DNA of 39,895 nt from Hyphomicrobiales bacterium (GTDB lineage Bacteria > Pseudomonadota > Alphaproteobacteria > Rhizobiales > Devosiaceae), in the NCBI GenBank assembly GCA_026989045.1, contig JALSJY010000241.1, positions 1-39,895 on the forward strand, read 5' to 3'. Shown here piece after piece: positions 9,127-18,411 of this stretch (position 1 is the stretch's first letter; every line of letters begins with the position of its first letter). The position numbers were made by a program, and so were the translations under genes. The notes beneath the pieces were generated by a model. The model saw only the letters and a program-made list of their open reading frames with translations, searched no databases and had not been told where the DNA came from.

Positions 9127-9607
9127 CTTTTTTCCTCCTTAGATGAATAATACTCACGCCGTTTATACCATTTTTGGTATTATTCTTTGACATGTTTGTT
9201 TAGATCTTTTCTTGAGTTTATTTTTAGACATCTAAAGAAATAAGATGACTAAAAACAAAAGCAAAGCCCCTCTTATTGTAGAAAACAAGAGAAAACCCAA
9301 AAGCTTACCTAAGCTATATATATTACAGTCCTATGACAGGGAAAAAGCAAGTGCTGATTTTATATTTTTGCTGAATTTGGCTAGCTGGTAAATATTTCAA
9401 CCTTTAAACACCATCTTTATTTGCTGAAATACCCGCTCTTAAAAAATATACTAATTTGATCTGAATCATAGAATTCAATGCTATAAAATTCTATATAGGC
9501 TCAAGAGCATTGCTGAAATAGGCGTATGCTTATCCAATATATTGAAGTTTTATATTTAATCTGGGGGTTGTTTATTAACCAAACACGAAGTGTAGATAAG
9601 GATTAGT
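9127..9607. other. 481-bp divergent intergenic region
   Basis: The region separates the divergent polyamine binding-protein and DUF5335 genes. Near the left side, ATACCA-TTTT-TGGTAT (9165-9180) is a perfect 6-bp inverted repeat about 40 bp upstream of the binding-protein start, a possible operator. Near the right side lies an FNR-like site with a -10 box. A 48-codon open frame starting at 9245 has no convincing ribosome site and is not called. No RNA gene was recognised. Confidence 0.5.
9456..9497 (+). promoter_or_regulatory. FNR/NnrR-type site with class II -10 box, upstream of the DUF5335 gene
   Basis: TTGATCTGAATCAT at 9456-9469 matches the FNR/CRP-family consensus TTGAT-N4-ATCAA at nine of ten specified positions. 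A TATATA hexamer lies at 9492-9497. If the site is centred at -41.5, the -10 hexamer is expected at exactly these bases and transcription would start near 9504, about 104 bp before the DUF5335 start. This is the classic geometry of a class II FNR-activated promoter. Activity is inferred, not shown. Confidence 0.6.
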
Positions 9608-9943
9608 ATGATGAAAACCAAAAAGATTGAAAAAGATCAATGGGAAAGCTATTTTAATTCTATTACAAATTTTCTTGAGGGCAAAATCGCAACTATTGAT
9701 GTAACTTCACTTGATATTGGCGATCAATTGCAAGTTGACGAAGTTTCATTATTTGGGCTTGCCTATGATCCAAAAGATGACCTTTTTGAAGTTTCTCTTG
9801 AAGGTTTGGATCATCTAATTTTACACCCAAAAGAAATATATGCCTTAACTGGTGAAAATGGCATAGAGGCTATTGAGGTTATCACCGATAAGGGCGTGAA
9901 ACAGATAATTACGTTAAAACAAGCTTTAATGCTGCCTGCATAG
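9608..9943 (+). CDS. DUF5335 family protein
   Basis: A 111-residue soluble protein matching the DUF5335 family. The recognisable landmarks are the N-terminal W-x2-YF (QWESYFNSI), a middle segment LFGLAYDPKDDLFEVSLEGLDHLILHPKEIY, and the C-terminal GVKQIITLKQALMLPA. No catalytic residues or function are established for the family. Two adjacent ATG codons (9608 and 9611) are possible starts. An AAGGA at 9598-9602 is 5 nt from the first and 8 nt from the second, so 9611 may be the true start. It is followed after 96 bp by the methyltransferase-esterase gene on the same strand, and both probably share the FNR-like promoter upstream. Confidence 0.85.
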   Translation: MMKTKKIEKDQWESYFNSITNFLEGKIATIDVTSLDIGDQLQVDEVSLFGLAYDPKDDLFEVSLEGLDHLILHPKEIYALTGENGIEAIEVITDKGVKQIITLKQALMLPA

Positions 9944-10039
9944 CTCAAATATTTCTTCTATTGCCTCTAATATTTAATAAAGGCGGAGTGTTATTTTAAA
10001 TTTTGCTCCGGTGATTTTATTTTAAAGGGAGTGGTTCTA

Positions 10040-12043
10040 ATGAGTGATTTTAAGTCTTTACGCCAGCAGATGGTAGAAAACCATATCTATGCTCGTGGCG
10101 TAAGAGATGAAAAACTTCTTACAGCAATGTCAAATGTTAGGCGTGAATTATTTGTTTCGCCAGAGTTACGAAACATTGCTTATGATGATCGTCCCTTGCC
10201 TATTGCAGCAGGGCAGACAATTTCTCAGCCCTATATTGTTGCTTATATGATTGAAGCTCTCGCCCTAAAGGGGGGTGAGAGAGTTCTTGAAATCGGCGCT
10301 GGCTCTGGTTATGCTGCAGCGGTTATAGCTGAAATAGCTGATGATGTTTATGCAATTGAAAGAATTGCGCAACTAGCTACTCAGGCTGCTCAAAATTTAA
10401 TTTTTGCGGGTTATAATAATGTTCATATTAAACATGATGATGGCACACAGGGCTGGCTTGAAAAGGCTCCGTTTGATGCAATACTTGTTTCTGCTGGAGC
10501 TCCCTCAATACCAGAACCTCTTTTAGCACAATTAAAAATTGGCGGACGCATGGTTGTTCCCATTGGAGCTAATAAAATTGTGCAAGAATTAGTTCGCATA
10601 ACAAGAGTAAGTGAAGATGAATATGAGCGAGAAGACATGGCAGATGTCCGCTTTGTGCCCCTTATTGGTAAAAATGGCTGGGAGGAAGACTTAGAACAAG
10701 CTCAGCAAAGCTCACCACGTGTTACCCAAAGCAGGCCGATAACCTCTGCTTCTCTTGCGAGCTTAATTGTTGCAGGCTCATCTTCATTCACAAATATAGA
10801 AGAAGCTGACCTTGACCCATTAATAGAACGCATTGGAGATTCACAAGTAGTTCTGATTGGTGAGGCCAGCCATGGAACTAGCGAATTTTATAAAATGCGC
10901 GCTAAAATTACCAAAAAGCTAATAAAAGAAAGAGGTTTTAATATAGTAGCCTTGGAAGCAGACTGGCCTGATGCGGCTAGAATTGATAATTATGTGCGTC
11001 ATTTTGATGTTCCAGTTAGCGAGTGGACGAGCTTTGCAAGATTTCCAACATGGATGTGGCGAAATGAAGAAACACGCGAATTTGTCGATTGGCTACATAT
11101 TCATAATGAAAAAACAGATGCTAGTGATCGAGTAGGAGTTTATGGTCTAGATATATATTCTCTTTATACCAGCGTACGTGAGGTTATTAAATATCTTGAG
11201 GAAGTTGACCCTGAGCTAGCGAAAATTGCTCGTCAGCGTTATTCATGTTTAACCCCGTGGGAGGCGGATCCAGCTGCTTATGGGCGCGCAGCTTTGATGG
11301 GGCAGTATCAGCATTGTGAAAATGATATAACAGATATGTTGACTGATCTACTTGCTAAGCGTCAAGATTATGCACAATTTGATGGAGCAAGATTTTTTAA
11401 TGCTGAGCAAAACGCCAAATTAATTGCATCAGCAGAGCAATATTATCGCATCATGTATTATGGATCGCGCGCCTCATGGAATTTGCGTGATACGCATATG
11501 TTCTCAACCTTGCAAAGAATAATAAGCCATCAGGGGGAAAAGTCAAAAGCTGTTGTGTGGGCGCATAACTCTCATGTTGGTAATGCTCTAGCTACAGAGA
11601 TGTCAGCACGTGGAGAATATAATATTGGTCAATTATGTAAACAGTCTTATGGCGATAAGTGCTATATTATAGGGTTTGGCACTTATGATGGTAGTGTTGC
11701 CGCTGCTTCTGAGTGGGATGGACCTATGCAAATTAAAAAAATTAACCCCGCCCACCCCCAGAGCTATGAGGGGTTATTTCATATGACAAATGTGCGTGGA
11801 CTGTTAATGCCATTAAGAAATGCCTATAATGAACAAGCTATAGAAGGGCTAATGAAACCTCGTCTTGAGCGGGCAATTGGCGTTATTTATCGTCAAGAAA
11901 ATGAATTGGCGAGCCATTATTTTGAAGCTAAATTACCAGCCCAATTTGATGAATATATCTGGATAGATAATAGTAGCGCAATAACCCCAATTAAAACTAA
12001 AACTCTAGAGGCTATGCCAGATACTTATCCATTTGGATTATAA
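10040..12043 (+). CDS. protein-L-isoaspartate O-methyltransferase / erythromycin esterase-family fusion
   Basis: A two-domain cytoplasmic protein of about 667 residues. Residues 1-210 are a protein-isoaspartate methyltransferase (PCMT): RQQMVENHIYARGVRDEKLL, RRELFVSPELRNIAYDDRPLPI, the SAM-binding LEIGAGSGYAA (about 82-92) and GGRMVVPIG. This domain repairs isomerised aspartates. From about residue 235 the protein is an erythromycin-esterase (EreA-like) domain, with LIGEASHGTSEFY (about 271), LEADWPDA and VVWAHNSHVGNA (about 504). The His and Glu residues of that family are present, although most chromosomal members have unknown substrates. A GTG at 10031 is also in frame, but AGGGAG at 10026-10031 is well spaced (8 nt) for the ATG at 10040. 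The frame is uninterrupted across the junction, so this is a real fusion. Macrolide resistance should not be inferred. Confidence 0.9.
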   Translation: MSDFKSLRQQMVENHIYARGVRDEKLLTAMSNVRRELFVSPELRNIAYDDRPLPIAAGQTISQPYIVAYMIEALALKGGERVLEIGAGSGYAAAVIAEIADDVYAIERIAQLATQAAQNLIFAGYNNVHIKHDDGTQGWLEKAPFDAILVSAGAPSIPEPLLAQLKIGGRMVVPIGANKIVQELVRITRVSEDEYEREDMADVRFVPLIGKNGWEEDLEQAQQSSPRVTQSRPITSASLASLIVAGSSSFTNIEEADLDPLIERIGDSQVVLIGEASHGTSEFYKMRAKITKKLIKERGFNIVALEADWPDAARIDNYVRHFDVPVSEWTSFARFPTWMWRNEETREFVDWLHIHNEKTDASDRVGVYGLDIYSLYTSVREVIKYLEEVDPELAKIARQRYSCLTPWEADPAAYGRAALMGQYQHCENDITDMLTDLLAKRQDYAQFDGARFFNAEQNAKLIASAEQYYRIMYYGSRASWNLRDTHMFSTLQRIISHQGEKSKAVVWAHNSHVGNALATEMSARGEYNIGQLCKQSYGDKCYIIGFGTYDGSVAAASEWDGPMQIKKINPAHPQSYEGLFHMTNVRGLLMPLRNAYNEQAIEGLMKPRLERAIGVIYRQENELASHYFEAKLPAQFDEYIWIDNSSAITPIKTKTLEAMPDTYPFGL

Positions 12044-12060
12044 TTATATTAAAATATTAG

Positions 12061-12972
12061 CTAACTAAAAATAATTTTTTCAATGCCCTTTGCGGCAATA
12101 ATTTCGTCCCTACTCATAAGTAAAAAACCAGTTGATAGCCCATCAGCAATTGCGGCTGACTTTGCTATTACACTTATTTGTTTTTGCTGCCCTGTTGGCT
12201 CACCAGAAATAGGGTTAATAATATGACCAACTTGTCCTTGCTTATCAAACACTGTGCCTAGCGAGGCAGAGGTTGCAATTGCCATATTATTAAGCTCAAC
12301 AGATTTTTCACTATTAGCTATTTTTATCTGCCAGTCTTGATCCTGTGGAGATTTACCCAAAGCAGAAATTTCACCAGTATTTATCAGCACGTTTGATATG
12401 CCATTGCGCTTAAATAACTCGGTTATTTTATCAGCAATATAGCCCTGCGCAATGCCATTTAAGCTAAGCGCCATACCTTGCTTTTTAAATGAAATTTGGT
12501 TTGCAGAAAACCGTACATTTTTCCAACCAGTCAGCTCTTTTATTTTTGCAATCTCATTTTCTTGTGGGGCTAAGCCATTTGCATATCTATTTGCATAAAG
12601 CGCCCAAAGTGGTTGGATAGAGGGATCAAACGCACCCTTAGTTCTATCATTTATTGTTGAGCTGATAGAAAGCAATTCAACTAATTCAAAGGCAGGATCT
12701 TTAAGTTGACCTTGTTTATTCAAGAGCGAAAGCTGACTATTGGCATCAAAAAGGCTGAATATTTTTTCTAAGCGGTTTATTTCTGCTAACGCTTGCAAAA
12801 TAAGAGTATCAGCATTTGGGTGATCTAAAATAATCTGTGCATTTGCACCAAGTGATATGCCTTGCCAATTGCGTACACTGGCAAAAGCCTTTGTGCCGAG
12901 CAAAGGCAATGTGGGCAATGCTGCTAGACCTGCAATAATTGATAAAACTCTTCTGCGTCTAATCATTTTCAT
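12061..12972 (-). CDS. nosX: NosX, FAD:protein FMN transferase (ApbE family)
   Basis: An ApbE-family flavin transferase of 303 residues with a Tat-like signal (IRRRRVLSIIAGLAALPTLP). Enzymes of this family attach FMN covalently to a threonine of a partner protein; in nos clusters the partner is the FMN domain of NosR. Family landmarks are FDPSIQPLWALY, SLNGIAQGYIADKITELFKRNGISNVLINTGEISALG and the C-terminal SAAIADGLSTGFLLM. The usual G-G of the NxGG(D/E) region reads NTGE here, which is common in NosX-type members. It is the last gene of the nos operon, 12 bp after nosL, and is convergent with the methyltransferase-esterase gene 17 bp away. Either Met1 or Met3 could be the start. Confidence 0.9.
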   Translation of the reverse strand: MKMIRRRRVLSIIAGLAALPTLPLLGTKAFASVRNWQGISLGANAQIILDHPNADTLILQALAEINRLEKIFSLFDANSQLSLLNKQGQLKDPAFELVELLSISSTINDRTKGAFDPSIQPLWALYANRYANGLAPQENEIAKIKELTGWKNVRFSANQISFKKQGMALSLNGIAQGYIADKITELFKRNGISNVLINTGEISALGKSPQDQDWQIKIANSEKSVELNNMAIATSASLGTVFDKQGQVGHIINPISGEPTGQQKQISVIAKSAAIADGLSTGFLLMSRDEIIAAKGIEKIIFS

Positions 12973-12984
12973 TCTCTGTTTTAC

Positions 12985-13503
12985 TTATTGTTTGATGGGA
13001 GGGGTTTCATAATCAATCGGAGTTAAAACCATTTCACTATCTATTTCTTCAAAACTCAGCACTTTACCACCTCGCTCTTTGGCAAACTCTTGTGCTTTTT
13101 TCTTATCAGCAAAGGGAACAAATTCAGGTGCTCCCATGCCACCAAGCGCATCAGATCCCACCACAAAAAACGCCTTTTCTATATCAATCCAATTATCCTC
13201 TCCCATGTCACTCCAGCTCGGGGCAACACCAACATCATTGACATAAACTACTAATATTTCAAATGTTTTATCGGGTGATTTCATAAATGCCAAAGCATCT
13301 CGCACTTGTGAAAACCAAAGCGGAGCACCATTATTTAGCAAATGGGCTTGAGACTTAGGGCCATCATGATCCAAAATAATCATCTGACAATAATGCCCCG
13401 CCGCATCGGCAGTTAGGGCAGTTGGCTCTGGCTTTTCTTTACTGATATTCTGCGAGCAGGCACCAAGAAAAAGCACAAGGATAATTAGAAAAATCTTCTT
13501 CAT
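12985..13503 (-). CDS. nosL: NosL copper chaperone lipoprotein
   Basis: A periplasm-facing, outer-membrane-type lipoprotein of about 172 residues that binds Cu(I) and helps assemble the copper centres of NosZ. The lipobox is LFLGAC about 18 residues from the start. The NosL motif follows as GHYCQMIILDHDGPKSQAHL, with the Cys and Met that act as copper ligands in the family, then APLWFSQVRDALAFM and a C-terminal FVPFADKKKAQEFAKERGG. The start is set at 13503 (MKKIFLIILV) because its ATG overlaps the nosY stop as ATGA (13500-13503). A longer frame to 13557 would lie inside nosY and precede the signal peptide. It sits between nosY and nosX, as in other alphaproteobacterial clusters. Confidence 0.93.
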   Translation of the reverse strand: MKKIFLIILVLFLGACSQNISKEKPEPTALTADAAGHYCQMIILDHDGPKSQAHLLNNGAPLWFSQVRDALAFMKSPDKTFEILVVYVNDVGVAPSWSDMGEDNWIDIEKAFFVVGSDALGGMGAPEFVPFADKKKAQEFAKERGGKVLSFEEIDSEMVLTPIDYETPPIKQ

Positions 13504-14312
13504 GTCTTCACCTTTTTTAAAGCAACCCAAGCAAAAAACAATGCTAAAATTGGCCACAGGAATAATGATGCAATCTGCCCAATTCGCCCACTTACTTGTG
13601 AAGCAGAACTTAAACCTGAACTAAGCACATTATTTGAAATATCTGGCATGTTTACAAGCCTAAACGCGTCGGCTGGATTAGCAACAAGCAGCCATGGAAA
13701 AATTACCTTGGTAAAAAACCCGCCATTATCAGCAACCAATGCCCCAAGCAGACCAATGTCATAAAGCACTACGCAAACCAACCAAATAACAATAGCGAAG
13801 CCAGATGCAACACTTGGCTGGTTTACTAAAGATGAGACTAAATAGCCTATCCCTAAAAATGTTGCGCCAAGTGCCAGCGAGGTAACAAATAACCATAACA
13901 GTGGAGTGAATGACATATTCAATCCCCCATTTTTAAATATTGAAATTATTGCAACCAGCAACAGCCCAACTCCGATAGCAAAAGCTAGCACTAAAAAATG
14001 CGCTAAAAATTTACCAATAAGAATTTGTGCGCGCGATAATGGATAAGTAAGAGATAAAGCTAACGTGCCGCGTTCTTTTTCACCAGATATTGCATCAAAT
14101 GAGAGTAAAAGACCAACTAAAGGCACAAAATATACCGATAGGGTTGTGATAGAAGTGACGGCAACAATCAGTGGATTAACTCCAAGTGTGCCAGTTGGCG
14201 CGCCCCCTGCCATGCTTAAAACAACGCTAAATAGCGCCATTAAGGCAACCGAAGTTGCAACCCACATGTTGCGCCGAGCGATCAATAATTCTTGTTTTGT
14301 AATTGCTAGCAT
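13500..14312 (-). CDS. nosY: NosY, ABC transporter permease of the NosDFY complex
   Basis: An inner-membrane protein of 270 residues with about six helices, the permease of the NosDFY complex needed for maturation of the NosZ CuZ site. It has the ABC-2 family pattern: an N-terminal ITKQELLIARRNMWV, then SFDAISGEKERGTLALSLTYPLSRAQILIGKF after the second helix, a cytosolic segment shared by Nos-type and other ABC-2 permeases. Its ATG overlaps the nosF stop (TAATG, 14310-14314), and its stop overlaps the nosL start (ATGA), so translation of all three is likely coupled. No anomalies were seen. Confidence 0.93.
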   Translation of the reverse strand: MLAITKQELLIARRNMWVATSVALMALFSVVLSMAGGAPTGTLGVNPLIVAVTSITTLSVYFVPLVGLLLSFDAISGEKERGTLALSLTYPLSRAQILIGKFLAHFLVLAFAIGVGLLLVAIISIFKNGGLNMSFTPLLWLFVTSLALGATFLGIGYLVSSLVNQPSVASGFAIVIWLVCVVLYDIGLLGALVADNGGFFTKVIFPWLLVANPADAFRLVNMPDISNNVLSSGLSSASQVSGRIGQIASLFLWPILALFFAWVALKKVKT

Positions 14313-15226
14313 TATTCGCCCTCACTAATATTTGAGCTTCTATTTTCTGCACTATAATAACGATATAATTCTTCTAAACTTGGCGGTATAATATCAACAT
14401 CATCAATTTTTGCTCCAAAACTACTTATTTGTCCAAGAATTTGGATTTTTTTATCTGAATTGCAAAATAATTCAATCGCATGCCCATTGATGCTTTTGCC
14501 CCCCAAATCTTGCGCAATCTTTTTATTATTCTTGGCTTTGGTTTTAATATCAAAACGAATGGGCAGGGCGGCAGCTGTTCTTAAATTTTCTAAACTATCA
14601 TTAGCAACTAATTTTCCCTGACTTAAAATTGCAATTTTATCGGTGCGACTTTCCACCTCGGTCAAGGCATGTGAAGAGATAATAACTGCCGTGCCGTTTT
14701 CGCTCATTTCTTTGATTATATCATAAAATTCATGCCGAGAAATTGGATCAAGCCCAGATGTCGGCTCGTCCAATAGGGCAAGTTTTGGTCTTCCAAGCAA
14801 GGCTTGAGCCAAGCCTATTCTTTGGCGCATGCCCTTAGAGTATGTGCCAATTCGCCTATCAATTGCATGATTTAAGCCAACTTTTTCTAATAATATATTA
14901 GCAGTTTTTTTGCTCTCTCCTTTAAGTGAAGCAAAATGTTGCATCTGCTCACGCCCAGTTAAAGAGCCATGAAAAGCAACATTTTCAGGCAAATAGCTGG
15001 TAAATGAGCGAGCCATGTTTGACCCCGGAATTGCACCAAAAACATCAATTTCACCAGAGGTTAGAGGAGTAAGCCCCAAAATCATTTTAATTAAAGTAGT
15101 TTTACCAGCGCCATTATGCCCAAGCAAAGCCAGCACACTGCCTGCACTTATTTCTAGGCTGACGCAATCAAGGCTCTTAACCTGATCATATTGTTTGCTT
15201 ACATTTGTTATTGTTAGGGCACTCAT
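14312..15226 (-). CDS. nosF: NosF, ATPase of the NosDFY complex
   Basis: The cytoplasmic ATP-binding subunit that powers NosDFY, about 304 residues. Walker A is GHNGAGKT (residues 36-43 from the chosen start). The signature lies in YSKGMRQRIGLAQALLGRP, Walker B is LALLDEPTSGLDP and the H-loop is ISSHALTEVE. The start is set at 15226 (MSALTITNVS) because that ATG overlaps the nosD stop as ATGA (15223-15226). An in-frame ATG at 15241 would add five residues inside nosD. The C-terminal 80 residues form the short extra domain seen in this ABC-2 ATPase class. It lies in the standard D-F-Y order. Confidence 0.94.
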   Translation of the reverse strand: MSALTITNVSKQYDQVKSLDCVSLEISAGSVLALLGHNGAGKTTLIKMILGLTPLTSGEIDVFGAIPGSNMARSFTSYLPENVAFHGSLTGREQMQHFASLKGESKKTANILLEKVGLNHAIDRRIGTYSKGMRQRIGLAQALLGRPKLALLDEPTSGLDPISRHEFYDIIKEMSENGTAVIISSHALTEVESRTDKIAILSQGKLVANDSLENLRTAAALPIRFDIKTKAKNNKKIAQDLGGKSINGHAIELFCNSDKKIQILGQISSFGAKIDDVDIIPPSLEELYRYYSAENRSSNISEGE

Positions 15227-16485
15227 TGAATTTCTTTCCAAACTGGTGGAGTTAATTTTATTGGTTGCATTAAAGGAAATTTATCAATCACGCCACCTGG
15301 CAATAAAGCAGGAAAAGCCGATTGTGACCATTTAATAAGCTGCACTGCAGGCGATCCCATTAAGGATTTTGCGGCGGGCTGTGTCCATAAAATTCTATCC
15401 ATAACATCATTGGGGCGATAAATATTATCAGCAATACCATCTGAATTTAAATCAAACCCTGCATGATCTGACCAAAAATTACCCCTACCACTCTCGCTCC
15501 AATCAACCCATTTTGAGCCAACATATTTCACTTGAGTGCGGTTGAATGAAAAAGAATTATTACTAATTGTATTTCTTTCCGAACCAGCGGTGAAGTGAGT
15601 GCCAACATCACATTTTTCAAATATATTTTCACTGAAATTATTCTTGTGAGAATTATAAATAAACACACATTTTTCTGCTGATTGCTGGATAATATTTTGC
15701 TCAACAATGCTTGAATTTGTATAATTTAACATAATTCCATAATCGCGATCATTAAATGAATAATTATTCTTTATGATAACTTTTTTAGAAAACATTATCG
15801 CATATCCCAAATGATTATTCATTGAGATATTTCCAGAAACTTCACTATTATGAGCATACATATAATGCACACCAAAGCGCAAATCACGAAAACGATTATT
15901 ACTATATTGATTGTTTTTTGAGGTGGTTACAAAAATTCCATCACGCCCATATCTAATATCATTGCCAATAACCCTCGCCCCATCAGTATTCCAAATATAA
16001 ATACCGTTACCCCGGTCATTCATCCGATTATCTAATCGACCAATAATGATATTATTTTTTACCAAGGCATTTTTTGGGCCGTGAATATCAACACCCACTA
16101 AATTACCAATAATCTTATTATTCTCAACTATTGCATTGGTTGCACCTTCAAGCAAACGAACGCCCGAATCAATTGTTTCATGAGAAGAGCCAGAACCTGA
16201 AATCTCTAAGCCTTTAATAGTGACATTTGGCGCTGTAACAATGATTGGCGAGCCAATATCGGTGCCAACAATTTTTGCACCTTTTTCGCCAATTAGCGTA
16301 AGGGGAATTTCAATCTCAAACGAGCCGCTATGAATACCAGAAGCGAGCCGGAGAATATCCCCCGGCTTCGCAATTTGTAGAGCTTTGGCAAGTTCTCCGT
16401 TCTTTGCTTTAACAATATATTCTGCTGCTTGTGTAGCTGATGCACCAATTAGCAAAAATAATATCAATAAAAAACGCAAAAACAT
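15223..16485 (-). CDS. nosD: NosD, periplasmic copper-delivery protein
   Basis: The periplasmic partner of NosFY, 420 residues, with a Sec signal peptide (FLRFLLILFLLIGASATQAA). The body is a right-handed parallel beta-helix (NosD/CASH type), visible as repeated Asn-rich rungs such as NNKIIGNLVGVDIHG, NNIIIGRLDNR, NDIRYGRDGI, NNRFRDLRFGVHYMYAHNS and NISMNNHLGYAIMFSKK. The C-terminus ends in FPLMQPIKLTPPVW. In characterised systems NosD passes copper from NosL to apo-NosZ. It starts 20 bp after the nosZ stop and overlaps nosF by four bases at its end. Length and repeat layout are ordinary. Confidence 0.94.
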   Translation of the reverse strand: MFLRFLLILFLLIGASATQAAEYIVKAKNGELAKALQIAKPGDILRLASGIHSGSFEIEIPLTLIGEKGAKIVGTDIGSPIIVTAPNVTIKGLEISGSGSSHETIDSGVRLLEGATNAIVENNKIIGNLVGVDIHGPKNALVKNNIIIGRLDNRMNDRGNGIYIWNTDGARVIGNDIRYGRDGIFVTTSKNNQYSNNRFRDLRFGVHYMYAHNSEVSGNISMNNHLGYAIMFSKKVIIKNNYSFNDRDYGIMLNYTNSSIVEQNIIQQSAEKCVFIYNSHKNNFSENIFEKCDVGTHFTAGSERNTISNNSFSFNRTQVKYVGSKWVDWSESGRGNFWSDHAGFDLNSDGIADNIYRPNDVMDRILWTQPAAKSLMGSPAVQLIKWSQSAFPALLPGGVIDKFPLMQPIKLTPPVWKEIQ

Positions 16486-16505
16486 TACCTAAACTCATTT
16501 TTCTT

Positions 16506-18410
16506 TTATGCAGGTTCAACCAACATACGACCACGCATTTCAAGATGTAATGCATGGCAGAACCATTGGCAATAGAACCAATGCACACCTGGTCTATCAG
16601 CTGTAAAGGTGATGGATGCGGTTGCATGCGGTCCAATTTCCATTGCAGCACCAAAGTTAACCATACAAAAACCGTGAGTAAGATCGTCTACATCGTCCAT
16701 ATTGGTAACATAAACCGTTACTTCATCGCCTTGTTTCACGGTGAATTTTTCTAAAGAGAAAGTTGGGGCTATTGAGGTCATATAAACACGAACCTTATTG
16801 CCATCACGAATAACATCTGCCGCCTCTTCAAGATTGACGCCATCTGCTTTTGCTTGCGCAACCGCATCAGCAAAAGTTGGATCAGCACGATCATACATTG
16901 TAAGAGGGTTCACTTTTGAGCGATGCACGATAATACTATCATGAGGCTCTGCAAAAGTAGCACCATCATGGACAACTTCAAAATTATCACCTGAAATATC
17001 AATCAGCTGCTCATTCTCTGGTTTTAATGGCCCAACATTGATGAAACGATCTTTTGAGAATTTATTCATCGACACAAGCCACTTGCCATCAGCTTCATTA
17101 GTTTCACCCATTGAAGTTGAGTTATGCCCTGGCTGATAAGCAACATCTACCTTACCAACAATCGGGTCAACATCTTCGCCCGCATAAGCACGAACAGCTT
17201 TGTCAATATTCCATTCAGCAACTTGGCTATCCAAGAAAAGAGTAGTAAAAGCATTGCCCTTACCATCAAAGGCAGTGTGTAGTGGGCCAAGACCTAATTC
17301 TGGCTCTGCAACAACAGCTGAGCGTGGATCAGCATTATCGCTAAATAAAGCATCAACCTTTTTCACATCAATCACTGAAACAGTTGGTGAAAGCTTGCCA
17401 TTGACCATAATATAATTACCATCAGGAGAAGCGTTCACACCGTGCGGTGAGTTTGGTATTGGAATGTAGCGAGTATATTTAGACCCCTTACGGCCGTCCA
17501 AAACAGGAACACCATTTAGCTCTTGGAAATCACCAGCTGCAACACCAGCTTCAATTGCCTTAATGTCAAACACAACACAATGATCCATTTCATTGCCCAT
17601 CATATCTGCTAAATTCATACCCATTTCTGAGTTATAGCTTGAGGCAAAGGCATATTTACCTTGATAATCAGCATCAACATTATCTAAGTTGCCACTCACT
17701 TGTAGCTGCCACTTAACTTCCATAGTGTCGCCATCAATCGCAGTAAAAATAGAAACATAAGCTGCTGGGTTATCAAGATCACGACCATCATTGATAAGCG
17801 GTGCTTCATGTTCACCATTAGCAAAAACATAACCAGTGCGTGGGAATTTTTGTGGACGAAGACCATGAATTGAATATGCGTTAGGAATTTCAATCATCTT
17901 ATCACATTTCATGATATCAACCCTAACACGTGCAACACGAGTATTGGCTTTATCATTCATGAATAAATAACGACCATCATAAGTACCATCAGTAAATGAC
18001 ATGTGAGGATGGTGAAGATCACCATTATCATAATTTACCTTGCCTTGTTTGGCGAGCATTGCCTTAGTTTCTGGCAATAGATTTTCTGTCATAATTTTTA
18101 ATGACTCATTGGTCTGTCCCCAACCAGTTGCTGAGCAACGGTTAAACACTGGAACACGCATAAGTTCACGCATTGAGGGCACGCCCAAAATACGCATTTC
18201 ACCAGTTTGTCCTGATGACCAAAAGCCGTAATATTCATCTAATTCACCGGGTTTAAGTTCGTTTTTACCAGCAGCTCGTGCAGGTGCTGATGAAAGCACT
18301 GCTGCTCCACCAGCAGCAGCAATCCCGCCAGCTAAAGCAGCTCCTGCACCGGTTCTCGTGAGCAACTCACGTCTTGATAGGCCCTTTTTATCTTCTGTGT
18401 CATTTGACAT
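16506..18410 (-). CDS. nosZ: NosZ, nitrous-oxide reductase (clade I, Tat-exported)
   Basis: The periplasmic enzyme that reduces N2O to N2, 634 residues. The twin-arginine signal ([20 protein letters not shown], cleaved near ARAAG) places it in clade I. The N-terminal seven-bladed propeller carries the CuZ histidines in [40 protein letters not shown] and FAEPHDS. The C-terminal cupredoxin domain holds the dinuclear CuA site in DLTHGFC and [12 protein letters not shown]. All expected copper ligands appear to be present, so the enzyme should be active. It starts one base after the nosR stop and is followed by nosD. Electrons would come from cytochrome c or a cupredoxin. Confidence 0.97.
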   Translation of the reverse strand: MSNDTEDKKGLSRRELLTRTGAGAALAGGIAAAGGAAVLSSAPARAAGKNELKPGELDEYYGFWSSGQTGEMRILGVPSMRELMRVPVFNRCSATGWGQTNESLKIMTENLLPETKAMLAKQGKVNYDNGDLHHPHMSFTDGTYDGRYLFMNDKANTRVARVRVDIMKCDKMIEIPNAYSIHGLRPQKFPRTGYVFANGEHEAPLINDGRDLDNPAAYVSIFTAIDGDTMEVKWQLQVSGNLDNVDADYQGKYAFASSYNSEMGMNLADMMGNEMDHCVVFDIKAIEAGVAAGDFQELNGVPVLDGRKGSKYTRYIPIPNSPHGVNASPDGNYIMVNGKLSPTVSVIDVKKVDALFSDNADPRSAVVAEPELGLGPLHTAFDGKGNAFTTLFLDSQVAEWNIDKAVRAYAGEDVDPIVGKVDVAYQPGHNSTSMGETNEADGKWLVSMNKFSKDRFINVGPLKPENEQLIDISGDNFEVVHDGATFAEPHDSIIVHRSKVNPLTMYDRADPTFADAVAQAKADGVNLEEAADVIRDGNKVRVYMTSIAPTFSLEKFTVKQGDEVTVYVTNMDDVDDLTHGFCMVNFGAAMEIGPHATASITFTADRPGVHWFYCQWFCHALHLEMRGRMLVEPA

Positions 18411-18411
18411 A

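Noticed and set aside
9245-9391. 48-codon plus-strand frame upstream of the FNR-like site
   Set aside because: No convincing ribosome site, no recognisable domain, and it ends before the promoter of the next gene. It is most likely a chance frame.
10735-12043. Macrolide resistance by the erythromycin-esterase domain
   Set aside because: The domain is fused to a repair methyltransferase and sits in a chromosomal setting without mobile elements. Family membership alone does not show macrolide hydrolysis.
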